The notes below the pieces were generated by a model. That model was not told the DNA's origin. It saw only the letters and a list, made by a program, of their open reading frames with translations, and made no database searches. A stretch of DNA of 64,000 nucleotides, from assembly GCA_963784425.1 (NCBI GenBank), contig CAWARM010000011.1:310001-374000 (forward strand). Direction: 5' to 3'. Shown here piece by piece: positions 55,738 through 63,665 of this stretch. The stretch comes from SHZL01 sp963784425. Lineage in GTDB: Bacteria; Pseudomonadota; Gammaproteobacteria; Xanthomonadales; SZUA-36. Made by a program: the position numbers and the translations under genes. How positions within the stretch are numbered: the first letter of the stretch is position 1; each line of letters opens with the position of its first letter.

Positions 55738-56540
55738 CAACGTCGCTGAAAGGCAAACGCATCCTTATCACCGGCGCTGCAGGCGGAATTGGCAGCGCCA
55801 TAGCCCACAGGCTAGTCCAGGCCGGCAGCAAACTTCTGTTGGTGGATCTGGATACGCCTTCGCTGCAACGGCTGGCAGCAGAAACCGGGCAGGCAGCTTT
55901 TCCTTCTGACCTCACGGTTCCCGAAAGCCGGTCTGCGCTGCTCGACCACGTGAGGGATACATCGGGCGCACTCGATGCCATGGTGTACTGCGCGGGTATC
56001 AACGCTTTTGGCCTGCATGATGTGCAATCGGATGAGCAAATAGACCGCATCATCCGAATTAATCTGATTGCCCCAATGCAGCTCACCCGAGGTGTGCTTC
56101 CCTTGCTTGAGCGGGGCAAAGCACCCGTCATTGTGAACCTGGGTTCTGTATTCGGGCACATCGGGTTTCCCGGATTCTCGCTCTACAGCGCCAGCAAATT
56201 TGGACTGCGTGGTTACAGCGAGACCCTGCGTCGGGAGCTGGCGGATGGCCCTGTTCGCGTGGTCTGGATTTCACCGCGTGCCACGAGGACAGCCATGAAT
56301 GCGGGCATTATAGATGCCATGAATGTGGAGCTGAAAGTTAACTACGATCATCCGGAGCGGGTTGCGAATGCCGTGGTGGCTGCGGTCGCCCGACCCGGGC
56401 GCGACCAGGTTCTCGGATTTCCGGAAAAATGGTTCGCAAGGATTAACCAGTTATTCCCCGGCATGGTGGACGGATCCCTGATTCGTCAATTGCCGATTAT
56501 TCGCAAGTACAACTTAATTCATAAGGAGTCAAAGATATGA
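55734..56540 (+). CDS. Short-chain dehydrogenase/reductase
   Basis: 268 residues. Cofactor motif TGAAGGIGSAIA, NAG-like CAGINAF, catalytic Ser in VNLGSVFGHIGFPG, and Tyr/Lys in YSASKFGLRGYSETLRREL. The aspartate after the second beta strand (LLVDLD) favours NAD. The C-terminal FPEKWFARINQLFPGMVDGSLIRQLP resembles membrane-associated SDRs acting on lipids or long-chain ketones. Overlaps both neighbours by 4 bp. Confidence 0.88.
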   Translation: MTTSLKGKRILITGAAGGIGSAIAHRLVQAGSKLLLVDLDTPSLQRLAAETGQAAFPSDLTVPESRSALLDHVRDTSGALDAMVYCAGINAFGLHDVQSDEQIDRIIRINLIAPMQLTRGVLPLLERGKAPVIVNLGSVFGHIGFPGFSLYSASKFGLRGYSETLRRELADGPVRVVWISPRATRTAMNAGIIDAMNVELKVNYDHPERVANAVVAAVARPGRDQVLGFPEKWFARINQLFPGMVDGSLIRQLPIIRKYNLIHKESKI

Positions 56541-57178
56541 GATGGAACGTTTTTCTGATCGGCCTGTTCATGCTGGCGGTCACCGGATCCGCGACCGCCA
56601 CGACCGACCTTAATACAGCGATGACCACGCTGCAGCAAAACTGGGCCGTGGCCAAGTACAGCACCCAGGGCAAAGATCGCAAGAAGGCATTTGAGGCATT
56701 AACCGAGGAAGCGGACAAGCTGGCCAGCGCATTTCCAGACCAGGCGGCGGCGCATATATGGGCGGGTATCGTGTACTCGACCTATGCCGGGGAGGTCAGC
56801 ATGTTCAGTGCTGGAAAGCAGGTTAAGCGCGCCCGCGAGGAACTTGAAGCCGCACTGAAAATTGATCCCACGGCCCTGAACGGATCTGCCTATACTTCGC
56901 TGGGCGCACTGCTTTACCAGATTCCTGGTTTCATGGGCGGTGACGAAAAAGAGGCCGAGGTGATGCTCAAAAAAGGTCTCGAATTGAATAAGGATGGCAT
57001 CGATTCAAACTATTTTTACGGCGCCTTTCTGATCGAGCAGGACCGATACGATGAAGCCCGTGTCTATCTTGAAAAGGCCGCGGCAGCGCCTGACCGCCCG
57101 CATCGCGAACTGGCCGACCAGGGCCGGCGTGCAGAAATAGCCACGGCCATGAAAGAAATTCCAGACACGGCGTCCTGA
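56537..57178 (+). CDS. Exported TPR protein of the hemolysin-family operon
   Basis: 213 residues with a signal peptide (cleavage after TATA). Helical repeats: AHIWAGIVYSTYAGEVSMF, REELEAALKIDPTALNGSAYTSLGALLYQIPGFMGGDEKEAEVMLKKGLELNKDGID, and EQDRYDEARVYLEKAAA. The PGFMGGDEKEA loop recurs in similar proteins found with this gene set, in my recollection. Probably the envelope partner of the pathway. Starts on the overlapping ATGA of the SDR. Confidence 0.8.
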   Translation: MRWNVFLIGLFMLAVTGSATATTDLNTAMTTLQQNWAVAKYSTQGKDRKKAFEALTEEADKLASAFPDQAAAHIWAGIVYSTYAGEVSMFSAGKQVKRAREELEAALKIDPTALNGSAYTSLGALLYQIPGFMGGDEKEAEVMLKKGLELNKDGIDSNYFYGAFLIEQDRYDEARVYLEKAAAAPDRPHRELADQGRRAEIATAMKEIPDTAS

Positions 57179-57244
57179 ACAGTTCATCCGCCTTAAAGGA
57201 TACAATTGCAGTACCTGGATGACCTCAACTGACCGGCAAGCCCT

Positions 57245-57685
57245 GTGGAATGGCACCAACTCTCAGCGCAGGATAGCGAATTCCGCTCGGCCTTTGAGGC
57301 CGGCAGCGTAGCGCCTTCGGAGTTCAACCACGCAGCCCACGTGCGGCTTGCATACATCTACCTCGTGGAAGGCGACACCGACTCGGCTGTGCGGAAGATG
57401 CGCGAGTCGCTGTTGGCCTTTCTGGAACACAACGGCATTCCGCCCGGCAAGTTCCATGAGACGCTGACCCGTGCGTGGGTGCTTGCGGTGCAGCACTTCA
57501 TGAATGTATCCGGGAACAAGTCCGGGAGCACTTCTGCCGACGACTTCATTGCGAAGAACGCGGAATTGCTCGACACCAGGATCATGCTCACGCATTACTC
57601 GGCCAGCGTTCTGTTCTCCGCGGATGCCCGTGAGTCTTTTGTTGAGCCTGACCTCGATCCGATTCCGCAGCCAAATGACCAATGA
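57245..57685 (+). CDS. Conserved cytoplasmic protein of unknown function
   Basis: 146 residues from GTG 57245. The N-terminal motif EFNHAAHVRLAYIYL and ESLLAFLEHNGIPPGKFHETLTRAWVLAVQHFM define a small helical family that I recognise only as hypothetical; the His residues could bind metal. Its 3' end (encoding VLFSADARES) has a DNA copy about 1 kb downstream. Confidence 0.65.
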   Translation: MEWHQLSAQDSEFRSAFEAGSVAPSEFNHAAHVRLAYIYLVEGDTDSAVRKMRESLLAFLEHNGIPPGKFHETLTRAWVLAVQHFMNVSGNKSGSTSADDFIAKNAELLDTRIMLTHYSASVLFSADARESFVEPDLDPIPQPNDQ

Positions 57686-57721
57686 GTTCAGTCACCAATA
57701 GGGTGAGAGCATGGTCCCGGA

Positions 57722-57788
57722 GCATTTACTTCGGGACTCTACTCTGCTTTGCTTTGACTCATATTTTGCAGATTGGGAAATTCAAATG
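57722..57788 (+). repeat. Duplicated leader, copy 1
   Basis: The sequence with ATTTACTTC, CTACTCTGCT and TTGGGAAATTCAAATGA, ending on the deaminase ATG, is about 65-70 percent identical to the leader ending on the ATG at 58715. Confidence 0.55.
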
Positions 57789-58589
57789 AAAGGGATTCGT
57801 TCCACAGTAATAGCCATTCCCTGGCGCATGGGCCTGTTAATGACTGCATTTAAACACCTCGTGCTTGCCACTTTGTTCAGCGTGACATTGAGCACTAGCG
57901 CAGCCGAGAGTGGTTCCGACCCGGCACAGGTGGAGCGAGACCAGATCCTTTCGTTGACTGCCCTGGCAGTCGTCCATAAAGACTGGCAGCAATTTCCGGG
58001 AGGCAGAGGCCATAACATTGGGTCCATTCTTGCAGACAAGGATTCTGTGCCGGTTTTTTGGGCGAGAAACACCGTGAACATGAGCGGTGACGCCAGCCAG
58101 CACGGCGAAGTTCGCCTGATTCAGGCATTTCTAAACTGCCCGGAAATTGGAAAGTACGCAGCAGGCTTCACCGTCTACACAACGCTGGAACCCTGTGCAA
58201 TGTGCACGGGGATGATGGCTCTCACCCGGGTGAGTCGGGTCGTCTATGTTCAGGCTGACCCGGAGTATGGAAATGCTCGTGATGCATTGGTAAAGATTGG
58301 CTACCCGCAGATCTTTGAGCAGTACTCCCCGCCAGAGATGAGTCAGAAAAAGTCGCTGGATGCAGGCTACAAAAACTTCAAAACCAGGAATCCGGGGGTC
58401 ACCATTATTGACTACCTTCTTTCGCCAGAAGCAAAGATGATATTCGCATCGGCAGAGGTGGAGCTGCAGAGGTACAAGCCCAAATTTGAAGAGAATGAGC
58501 GTGTAGTTGAAAGCGCACTGGCATTCCTGAACAAAGTGCCGGAGAAGGGCGGAGATGATCGGCTAGCGGAATATTGCCCGGCAAAGTAG
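57786..58589 (+). CDS. Exported cytidine/adenosine-deaminase-fold protein
   Basis: 267 residues. A hydrophobic signal (AFKHLVLATLFSVTLSTSAAES) precedes a complete zinc deaminase fold: His106-x-Glu108 in SQHGEVRLIQAF and PCAMC (Cys137, Cys140) in TLEPCAMCTGMMALTRVSRVVYV. Zinc ligands and proton-shuttle Glu are therefore intact. The family (tRNA-adenosine, guanine and cytosine deaminases) is normally cytoplasmic, so export is unusual. A C-terminal extension of about 70 residues (from IIDYLLSPEAK) is specific. ATG 57840 is an alternative start directly before the signal peptide. Confidence 0.8.
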   Translation: MKGIRSTVIAIPWRMGLLMTAFKHLVLATLFSVTLSTSAAESGSDPAQVERDQILSLTALAVVHKDWQQFPGGRGHNIGSILADKDSVPVFWARNTVNMSGDASQHGEVRLIQAFLNCPEIGKYAAGFTVYTTLEPCAMCTGMMALTRVSRVVYVQADPEYGNARDALVKIGYPQIFEQYSPPEMSQKKSLDAGYKNFKTRNPGVTIIDYLLSPEAKMIFASAEVELQRYKPKFEENERVVESALAFLNKVPEKGGDDRLAEYCPAK

Positions 58590-58626
58590 TGCTCAGGGAT
58601 GACTGCTGCAGACCCCGGTCGGCGTT

Positions 58627-58717
58627 CCGTTCTCCGCGGATGCCCGTAAGTATTTACTCCAGCACGCTACTCTGCTCTACTCAGGGCCTTACTCCTGCTG
58701 TTGGAAAAACCCAAATG
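58627..58717 (+). repeat. Duplicated leader, copy 2, with copy of an upstream gene end
   Basis: The first part (TTCTCCGCGGATGCCCGT) repeats 57610-57627 exactly. The remainder repeats the leader at 57722-57788 with about 65-70 percent identity and ends on the ATG at 58715. The intervening about 95 bp of the first copy is absent. Confidence 0.6.
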
Positions 58718-59383
58718 ACCAGCACGCACGCAAGAATAATCAACGTCCCCAGGCTCGTGCTGCTGCCCCTGGCTTGCCTGGCAAGCGCTACCGCCACAGC
58801 GCAGGGCCCATCTTACGACTGCAGCAAAGTTGCAGCCGGCAACATCGAAGAAATGATTTGCCAGGATAAAGAACTCTCCGCTCTCGACCGTGAGTTGTCC
58901 GGAGCTTATGCAGAAGCGTCCATCAAGGCTGCCAACGAGCAGCCGCCCGTGCTTAAAGCAGAACAGCGGGGCTGGATCAAGGGACGCAACGACTGCTGGA
59001 AACGCGACGACCAGCGCAAATGCGTACAGGACGAATACCAGCTGCGAATTGCCGAGCTGCAAGCCAGGTATCGCCTGGTGCCCGGCAGTGGTCCCTTCAC
59101 GTTTGTTTGCGGGTCGTCCGGCCCCGAGGTAATTGCCACATTTTTTCCAACCAAACCTCCGACGCTGATCGCTGAGCTTGGTGACAGCGTTGCGCTGATG
59201 TACCAGCAAGTAAGCGCCAGCGGGGCCCGGTACCAGGGCCGCAACGAAACCTTTTGGGAACACCAGGGAGAAGCGCGCATCACCTGGGGATATGGTGAGC
59301 CCGAGATGGTTTGCAGGAAGGCCAAAACCATCAGCGAAGCGGATGCGCTCGCCGTTTTTGGTGGCTGGGGGCCTGGTCTATAA
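58715..59383 (+). CDS. LprI-like plus MliC-like lysozyme-inhibitor protein
   Basis: 222 residues from ATG 58715 with a signal peptide (cleavage after ATAQ). Residues about 32-120 form an LprI/DUF1311 domain (YDCSKVAAGNIEEMICQDKELSALDRELSGAYAEA, DCWKRDDQRKCVQDEYQLRIAEL). Residues about 128-222 resemble MliC (FTFVCGSSGPEVIATFF, GARYQGRNETFWEHQGEARITWG, C-terminal Cys). Both domain types inhibit lysozyme in the envelope, and their fusion suggests defence against host or predator muramidases. Confidence 0.82.
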   Translation: MTSTHARIINVPRLVLLPLACLASATATAQGPSYDCSKVAAGNIEEMICQDKELSALDRELSGAYAEASIKAANEQPPVLKAEQRGWIKGRNDCWKRDDQRKCVQDEYQLRIAELQARYRLVPGSGPFTFVCGSSGPEVIATFFPTKPPTLIAELGDSVALMYQQVSASGARYQGRNETFWEHQGEARITWGYGEPEMVCRKAKTISEADALAVFGGWGPGL

Positions 59384-59495
59384 TGATTTCAAGCTTTGCG
59401 GAAATATGCGCAGCCAACAGTTGGACAAAGCTCAGGCAGGGACGTCATAACTGCATCCGATAGCGTTAAATTCACTTAGGCCTCGAGGAAGAATC

Positions 59496-59846
59496 ATGTC
59501 CTGGATTGTTACCAAGTACTTAATTACAGCCGCAGTGGTTGTCCTTGTGTCTGAACTTGCCAAGCGCAGCGACAAATTGGGCGGCTTAATTGCCGCCCTT
59601 CCTTTGATTACAGTTCTGACACTCATATGGTTGTATGTTGAAAAGCAGCCAACATCAAAAATTGCCAATCATGCCTGGTACACGTTTTGGTATGTTGTTC
59701 CAACGCTGCCCATGTTTCTTGTGTTCCCGACATTGCTGCCACGTTATGGTTTTTGGCCAAGTTTGCTGGTTTCTGTTTTCATCACCATGGGCAGCTTCGC
59801 TATTTTTGCGATGGTCGTTCGCCGCTTCGGTATAGAGTTACTCTAG
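59496..59846 (+). CDS. DUF3147 membrane protein
   Basis: 116 residues, four hydrophobic helices. ELAKRSDKLGGLIAALPLITVLTLIWLYVE and FWYVVPTLPMFLVFPTLL match DUF3147. Function unknown. The gap before it (59384-59495) contains GCGTTAAATTCAC, which recalls an attC end but lacks the matching half. Confidence 0.82.
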   Translation: MSWIVTKYLITAAVVVLVSELAKRSDKLGGLIAALPLITVLTLIWLYVEKQPTSKIANHAWYTFWYVVPTLPMFLVFPTLLPRYGFWPSLLVSVFITMGSFAIFAMVVRRFGIELL

Positions 59847-59891
59847 AGTAACCAGGGAATTTGATAGTCTGGACAAGGACCGCTTTAGCTT

Positions 59892-60401
59892 ATGCATTTC
59901 GACCAGGCTTTTGCACTCAACCTGATTTCGACGTTTGCGATCGTCGGGGCGTTGATTTTCACCGGTTTACAAGTTCGCTCGGCCAATCGCACGCGCTCTG
60001 ACCAGGCGGCAGTGACCGTGATCCAAACGGCGCAAAGCATCAGCTGGATTGAGTCCCTGGCCCTGCTTGCCACTTTGCCCGAGGATGCAGAAATTGCGCA
60101 GGTCGAGGCGGCCGGCAAAGCCATGGTATCTGCCATTTTTTCTTTCAACATTGCACTCGAAACCATCGGTTATATGGTTTATTGCCGAATCATTACGCTC
60201 AAGGCAATCGATGATCTGATCGGTGGAGTCACCTTGCTGTACTGGTCACGCGCCAGAAAGTGGATGCAAAAATATCGGGAGTCAACCAATAATCCGAAAA
60301 TGGGCGAATGGTCGGAGTGGCTGGCAGATCAAATTATGGTCCGCCGCGCCCGAGGAGATCATGGACCAGCGCACATTCGCTACAGAAACTGGCGGGAATA
60401 G
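59892..60401 (+). CDS. Membrane-anchored protein of unknown function
   Basis: 169 residues. One N-terminal membrane helix (FALNLISTFAIVGALIFTGLQV) is followed by a soluble helical domain (SDQAAVTVIQTAQSISWIESL, then KWMQKYRESTNNPKMGEWSEWL). The layout of one helix plus a helical cytoplasmic part is common among small uncharacterised membrane proteins; I do not recognise the family. Confidence 0.6.
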   Translation: MHFDQAFALNLISTFAIVGALIFTGLQVRSANRTRSDQAAVTVIQTAQSISWIESLALLATLPEDAEIAQVEAAGKAMVSAIFSFNIALETIGYMVYCRIITLKAIDDLIGGVTLLYWSRARKWMQKYRESTNNPKMGEWSEWLADQIMVRRARGDHGPAHIRYRNWRE

Positions 60402-60476
60402 GTTGCTTCAGCCGGGTTGCCATGCGCTGATGAACTTATCTTCTCACGCCGGTCAAGCCAAGGGGAAGGTAAAATC

Positions 60477-60824
60477 ATGAAGCTTTGGCACTCACATTCT
60501 TATTCGCGATTTCTACCAGTCTGCGCTACGCAGAAGACTGGAAAGATGTAACTGGTATTTATGCGATCACGCCTGAGGACTATCTGGATCCGCCACCCGA
60601 CGCAGAACGAAAACACCCACTTTCGTTTACAACTGACGGGCGACAGTGCAAGGGATCTGTACAACGCAATGTCCGTCGAGCCGATTGAAGATGAATGTAC
60701 CGGCGGCATGGCAAAGAACATTCAACAAATGAAGTGCTTGTATTTCGCCAGCGACAATACCTACGAGTGCCACTTCTCTATAAACATTGCCGAGCAAAAA
60801 ATTGAGTATGGTATTGCCTGCTAG
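60477..60824 (+). CDS. Small exported protein of unknown function, two frameshifts
   Basis: Read through two indels this gives about 115 residues. ATG 60477 (site AAGGGGAAGG upstream) joins by one missing base near 60483 to a signal peptide (LALTFLFAISTSLRYA). A second shift near 60608 (one extra base) joins DPPPDAE to ENTHFRLQLTGDSARDLYNAM. The end EDECTGGMAKNIQQMKCLYF and YECHFSINIA have three or four cysteines. Function unknown. Confidence 0.55.
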
Positions 60825-60839
60825 AGCGCAGTACCTGAC

Positions 60840-62057
60840 TCACTCCGCGTACATATGCAGCTCTGAGCCAACCTTGTCCGCCATGGCCAGGGTTGTGGCC
60901 AGGTCCGGATGGCGCAGCATGATGAAACCGTCGGATACCAGGGTCTTGCGCCAGTCGCGGCGGCGACTACCAACCGGCAGCAAGGTATTCCATACCACGT
61001 GCTGGCCAAATTCCTTCTGTAATATATCGACGCCTTCGATGGCGGTTATGTGGCCCACGCCGCGTGCCCGCTTGTAGATATTGGCGACATTGTATTTTGG
61101 CTTGATGCCGGGGCTGATGCGGCCCTGCACCACCGCGTTGGCCCACTCGCGAAACACATCGAAGTCACACACGTACTTCATCTGGTCTACCTGGTGGGCG
61201 CCAGGCGGGCGGGCGCCGATTTCGCCAAAGACCACTTCGCCATCAGCCTTGCGGTACCACTCCATGTGGGTAAAGCCGGTATCGAATTCGAGCGCACGGA
61301 TTACCTCAAAGCCCATCTTTACCCCACCTTGCAAGTCCGGCTGGTCAAGGTTCTTCAATGCAATCACCTGCGGGCTGATCCACTCGTTGCTGCGCGCCAC
61401 CAGCGGCCGGGGACGGTACCAGGCAATGTTGTAGTATGCGATCTTGCCATTCACGGTAATGGTGTCGAAGGTGAACTCATCGCCCTCGACGAACTCCTCC
61501 ACGCTGACCGTGGGCACATGCCGTAATCGCGGCAGCACGGCGCGCAGTTCCTCTACATCGCGCACCCGGTAGGTATCCGCCGAACCGGCTCCGTCTATGG
61601 GTTTGAGTATCAGCGGATAGCCTATGAGTTCAGCTGCTTCCCAAACCGCTGACACGCTGTGTGCCGCCACGTGCCGCGGCGTGCGGATTCCCGCAGCGTC
61701 GAGCGCCTGCTTCATCATTTCCTTGTCCCGGAACCGTTCTGCCCGGGTCGTGTCCAGTCCCGCAACGCCAAACGCTTCGCGCAGGCGGGCCGCCAGCAGG
61801 ATGCCGGGCTCCCACAGGCATTCGATGCGGTCCAGCCGCTGGCCTTGCAAATGCTTGCGCAAGGAAGCGATGACGGCATTCTCGTCCCACAGGGAACGCA
61901 CCGCGATGTATTCATCCAGGCACTTACGCACCAGGGGTGGCAGCCCATCAAGGGGCGTATCGCCAACACCGAATACGCGGGCCCCGGATTCGGCCAGGCC
62001 GCGGGTGAATTCCGGCATGTCTGCCGGGTAGCTGGGGGAAAGCAACAGGACATTCAT
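60840..62057 (-). CDS. ATP-grasp ligase-like protein
   Basis: 405 residues, the same subfamily as 39711-40958 and the partial gene at 63666. N-terminal LLLSPSYPADMPEFTRGLAESGARVFGVGDTP, ATP entry RFRDKEMMKQALDAAGIRTPRH, ATP loop LKPIDGAGSADTY, VEEFVEGDEFTFDTITVNG, and metal segment GEIGARPPGAHQVDQM. Function is unknown. It is divergent from glgA with 57 bp between starts. Confidence 0.87.
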   Translation of the reverse strand: MNVLLLSPSYPADMPEFTRGLAESGARVFGVGDTPLDGLPPLVRKCLDEYIAVRSLWDENAVIASLRKHLQGQRLDRIECLWEPGILLAARLREAFGVAGLDTTRAERFRDKEMMKQALDAAGIRTPRHVAAHSVSAVWEAAELIGYPLILKPIDGAGSADTYRVRDVEELRAVLPRLRHVPTVSVEEFVEGDEFTFDTITVNGKIAYYNIAWYRPRPLVARSNEWISPQVIALKNLDQPDLQGGVKMGFEVIRALEFDTGFTHMEWYRKADGEVVFGEIGARPPGAHQVDQMKYVCDFDVFREWANAVVQGRISPGIKPKYNVANIYKRARGVGHITAIEGVDILQKEFGQHVVWNTLLPVGSRRRDWRKTLVSDGFIMLRHPDLATTLAMADKVGSELHMYAE

Positions 62058-62114
62058 GATTTGCGCAGGACAACGCCATGGTGGAAACCGGTAGAATAAC
62101 GCACTAAAGGCAGG

Positions 62115-63605
62115 ATGGAGAATGGCAAGCGCATGGCTGACCAGGCACTGAAAATCTGCATGACAAGTTCGGAGTTAACCCCGCTGGCTAAAACCGGGGG
62201 GCTGGCCGATGTGACTGCCGCCTTGGCCAGCTACCTCGACCGGGAAGGCCATGACGTACGCGTGTTGATCCCGTTCTATTCAAGCATCGATACCACCGGG
62301 CTGCTGGTGACGCCGGTCGATTTCCTGCAGAACCTGACTATCCAGCTGGGCCCGCATGCGGTGCGTTATTCCATTGATACGGCCGCCCTGCCCGGCAAAA
62401 CACTCGGTATCTACCTGCTGCGCTGCCCGGAATTGTATGACCGCCCCGGAATCTATACCTCCGGTGCCGATGAGCATTTGCGCTTCATCCTGTTGTCCCG
62501 GGCAGCCATTGAAATGTGCCAGCACATGGGCTTTGCCCCGGACATTTTCCATTGCCACGACTGGCATACCTCTCTCATCCCCATGTACCTGAAGACATAC
62601 TATGAGTGGGACCGCCTGTTCGCCCACACCCGGTCGGTGCTGACCATTCACAATATTGGTTACCAGGGAGTGTTTGGCGCGCGCATTTTACCGGACATGG
62701 GAATGGCCGATCGCAGCGACAAGTTGCACCAGGAAGACCTGGCTCTGGAGAGGGTCAATTTCCTGAAAACCGGCGTGCTGTATGCCGACGTGCTCACCAC
62801 GGTCAGCCCCGGTTATGCACGGGAGATCCTCACGCCCGAATATGGCATGGGCCTGCACGACCTGTTGCAACAGCGGCGCGAGTCCCTGGTCGGCATCCTG
62901 AACGGAGTGGACTTCGAAGAATGGAACCCCGAAAACGATGACCTGATCCCCTATTCCTATGGCCAGCGGCATATGACGGGCAAGAGGAAAAACAAGCTCG
63001 CCCTGATGAAGGAACTGAAACTGGACAGCAGCGATGACATGCCACTGCTGGCCATGGTCAGCCGCCTGACCTACCAGAAAGGCATTGAGCTGGTGCAGAA
63101 AGTCGTGCCCAGCTTGATGCAACAAAGGCGCTTTGCCTTCGTCGTGCTGGGTAGCGGCGAACCACGCTACGAACAGTTTTTCAACTGGCTGCAGCAGCAT
63201 TATTCCGATCGCGTTTGTTTTTACCGCGGATTCAGTAATCAACTGGCACACTGGATTGAAGCCGGCAGCGACCTGTTCCTTATGCCCTCCCGCTTTGAGC
63301 CTTGCGGCCTGAACCAGATGTACAGCTTGCGCTATGGCACCGTCCCCATCGTACGCAACACCGGCGGCCTGGCAGATTCGGTGCAGTTGTTTGATCCGCG
63401 CGAAGGCACAGGCACGGGCATCGTGTTCGATGATTTCAACGAAGTCGCCATGAACTGGGCGCTCAATGCGGGGCTGGATTTGTACCAGGACAAAAAGACC
63501 TGGCGCAAACTGGTGCGCAATGGCATGTTGATGGACCATTCCTGGGAACGCCAGGGGCGGATCTACGTGGACCTTTACCGGCAACTGCTTGGGCGCCAGC
63601 GCTGA
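62115..63605 (+). CDS. glgA: Glycogen synthase
   Basis: 496 residues, GT5 family. It elongates alpha-1,4-glucan from ADP-glucose. KTGGLADV (nucleotide-sugar binding) is near the start, then FHCHDWHTSLIPMYLKTYY, LTIHNIGYQGVF, and ESLVGILNGVDFEEWNPEND. The C-terminal GT-B half has SRLTYQKGIELV and the catalytic region PSRFEPCGLNQMYSLRYGTVPIVRNTGGLADSV. ATG 62133 is an alternative start. No other glg gene is in view; ATP-grasp genes lie on both sides. Confidence 0.95.
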   Translation: MENGKRMADQALKICMTSSELTPLAKTGGLADVTAALASYLDREGHDVRVLIPFYSSIDTTGLLVTPVDFLQNLTIQLGPHAVRYSIDTAALPGKTLGIYLLRCPELYDRPGIYTSGADEHLRFILLSRAAIEMCQHMGFAPDIFHCHDWHTSLIPMYLKTYYEWDRLFAHTRSVLTIHNIGYQGVFGARILPDMGMADRSDKLHQEDLALERVNFLKTGVLYADVLTTVSPGYAREILTPEYGMGLHDLLQQRRESLVGILNGVDFEEWNPENDDLIPYSYGQRHMTGKRKNKLALMKELKLDSSDDMPLLAMVSRLTYQKGIELVQKVVPSLMQQRRFAFVVLGSGEPRYEQFFNWLQQHYSDRVCFYRGFSNQLAHWIEAGSDLFLMPSRFEPCGLNQMYSLRYGTVPIVRNTGGLADSVQLFDPREGTGTGIVFDDFNEVAMNWALNAGLDLYQDKKTWRKLVRNGMLMDHSWERQGRIYVDLYRQLLGRQR

Positions 63606-63665
63606 TCTCCGGACCAGCATGACAGCCGGGGCCCCGGCCAACAGAACCGCGAGCGAGAAAACCGC

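Noticed and set aside
59384..59495. GCGTTAAATTCAC as a second attC end
   Set aside because: The matching 5' half (AAC core and complementary boxes) is not found upstream, and the nearby CCAACAGTTGG only pairs with itself.
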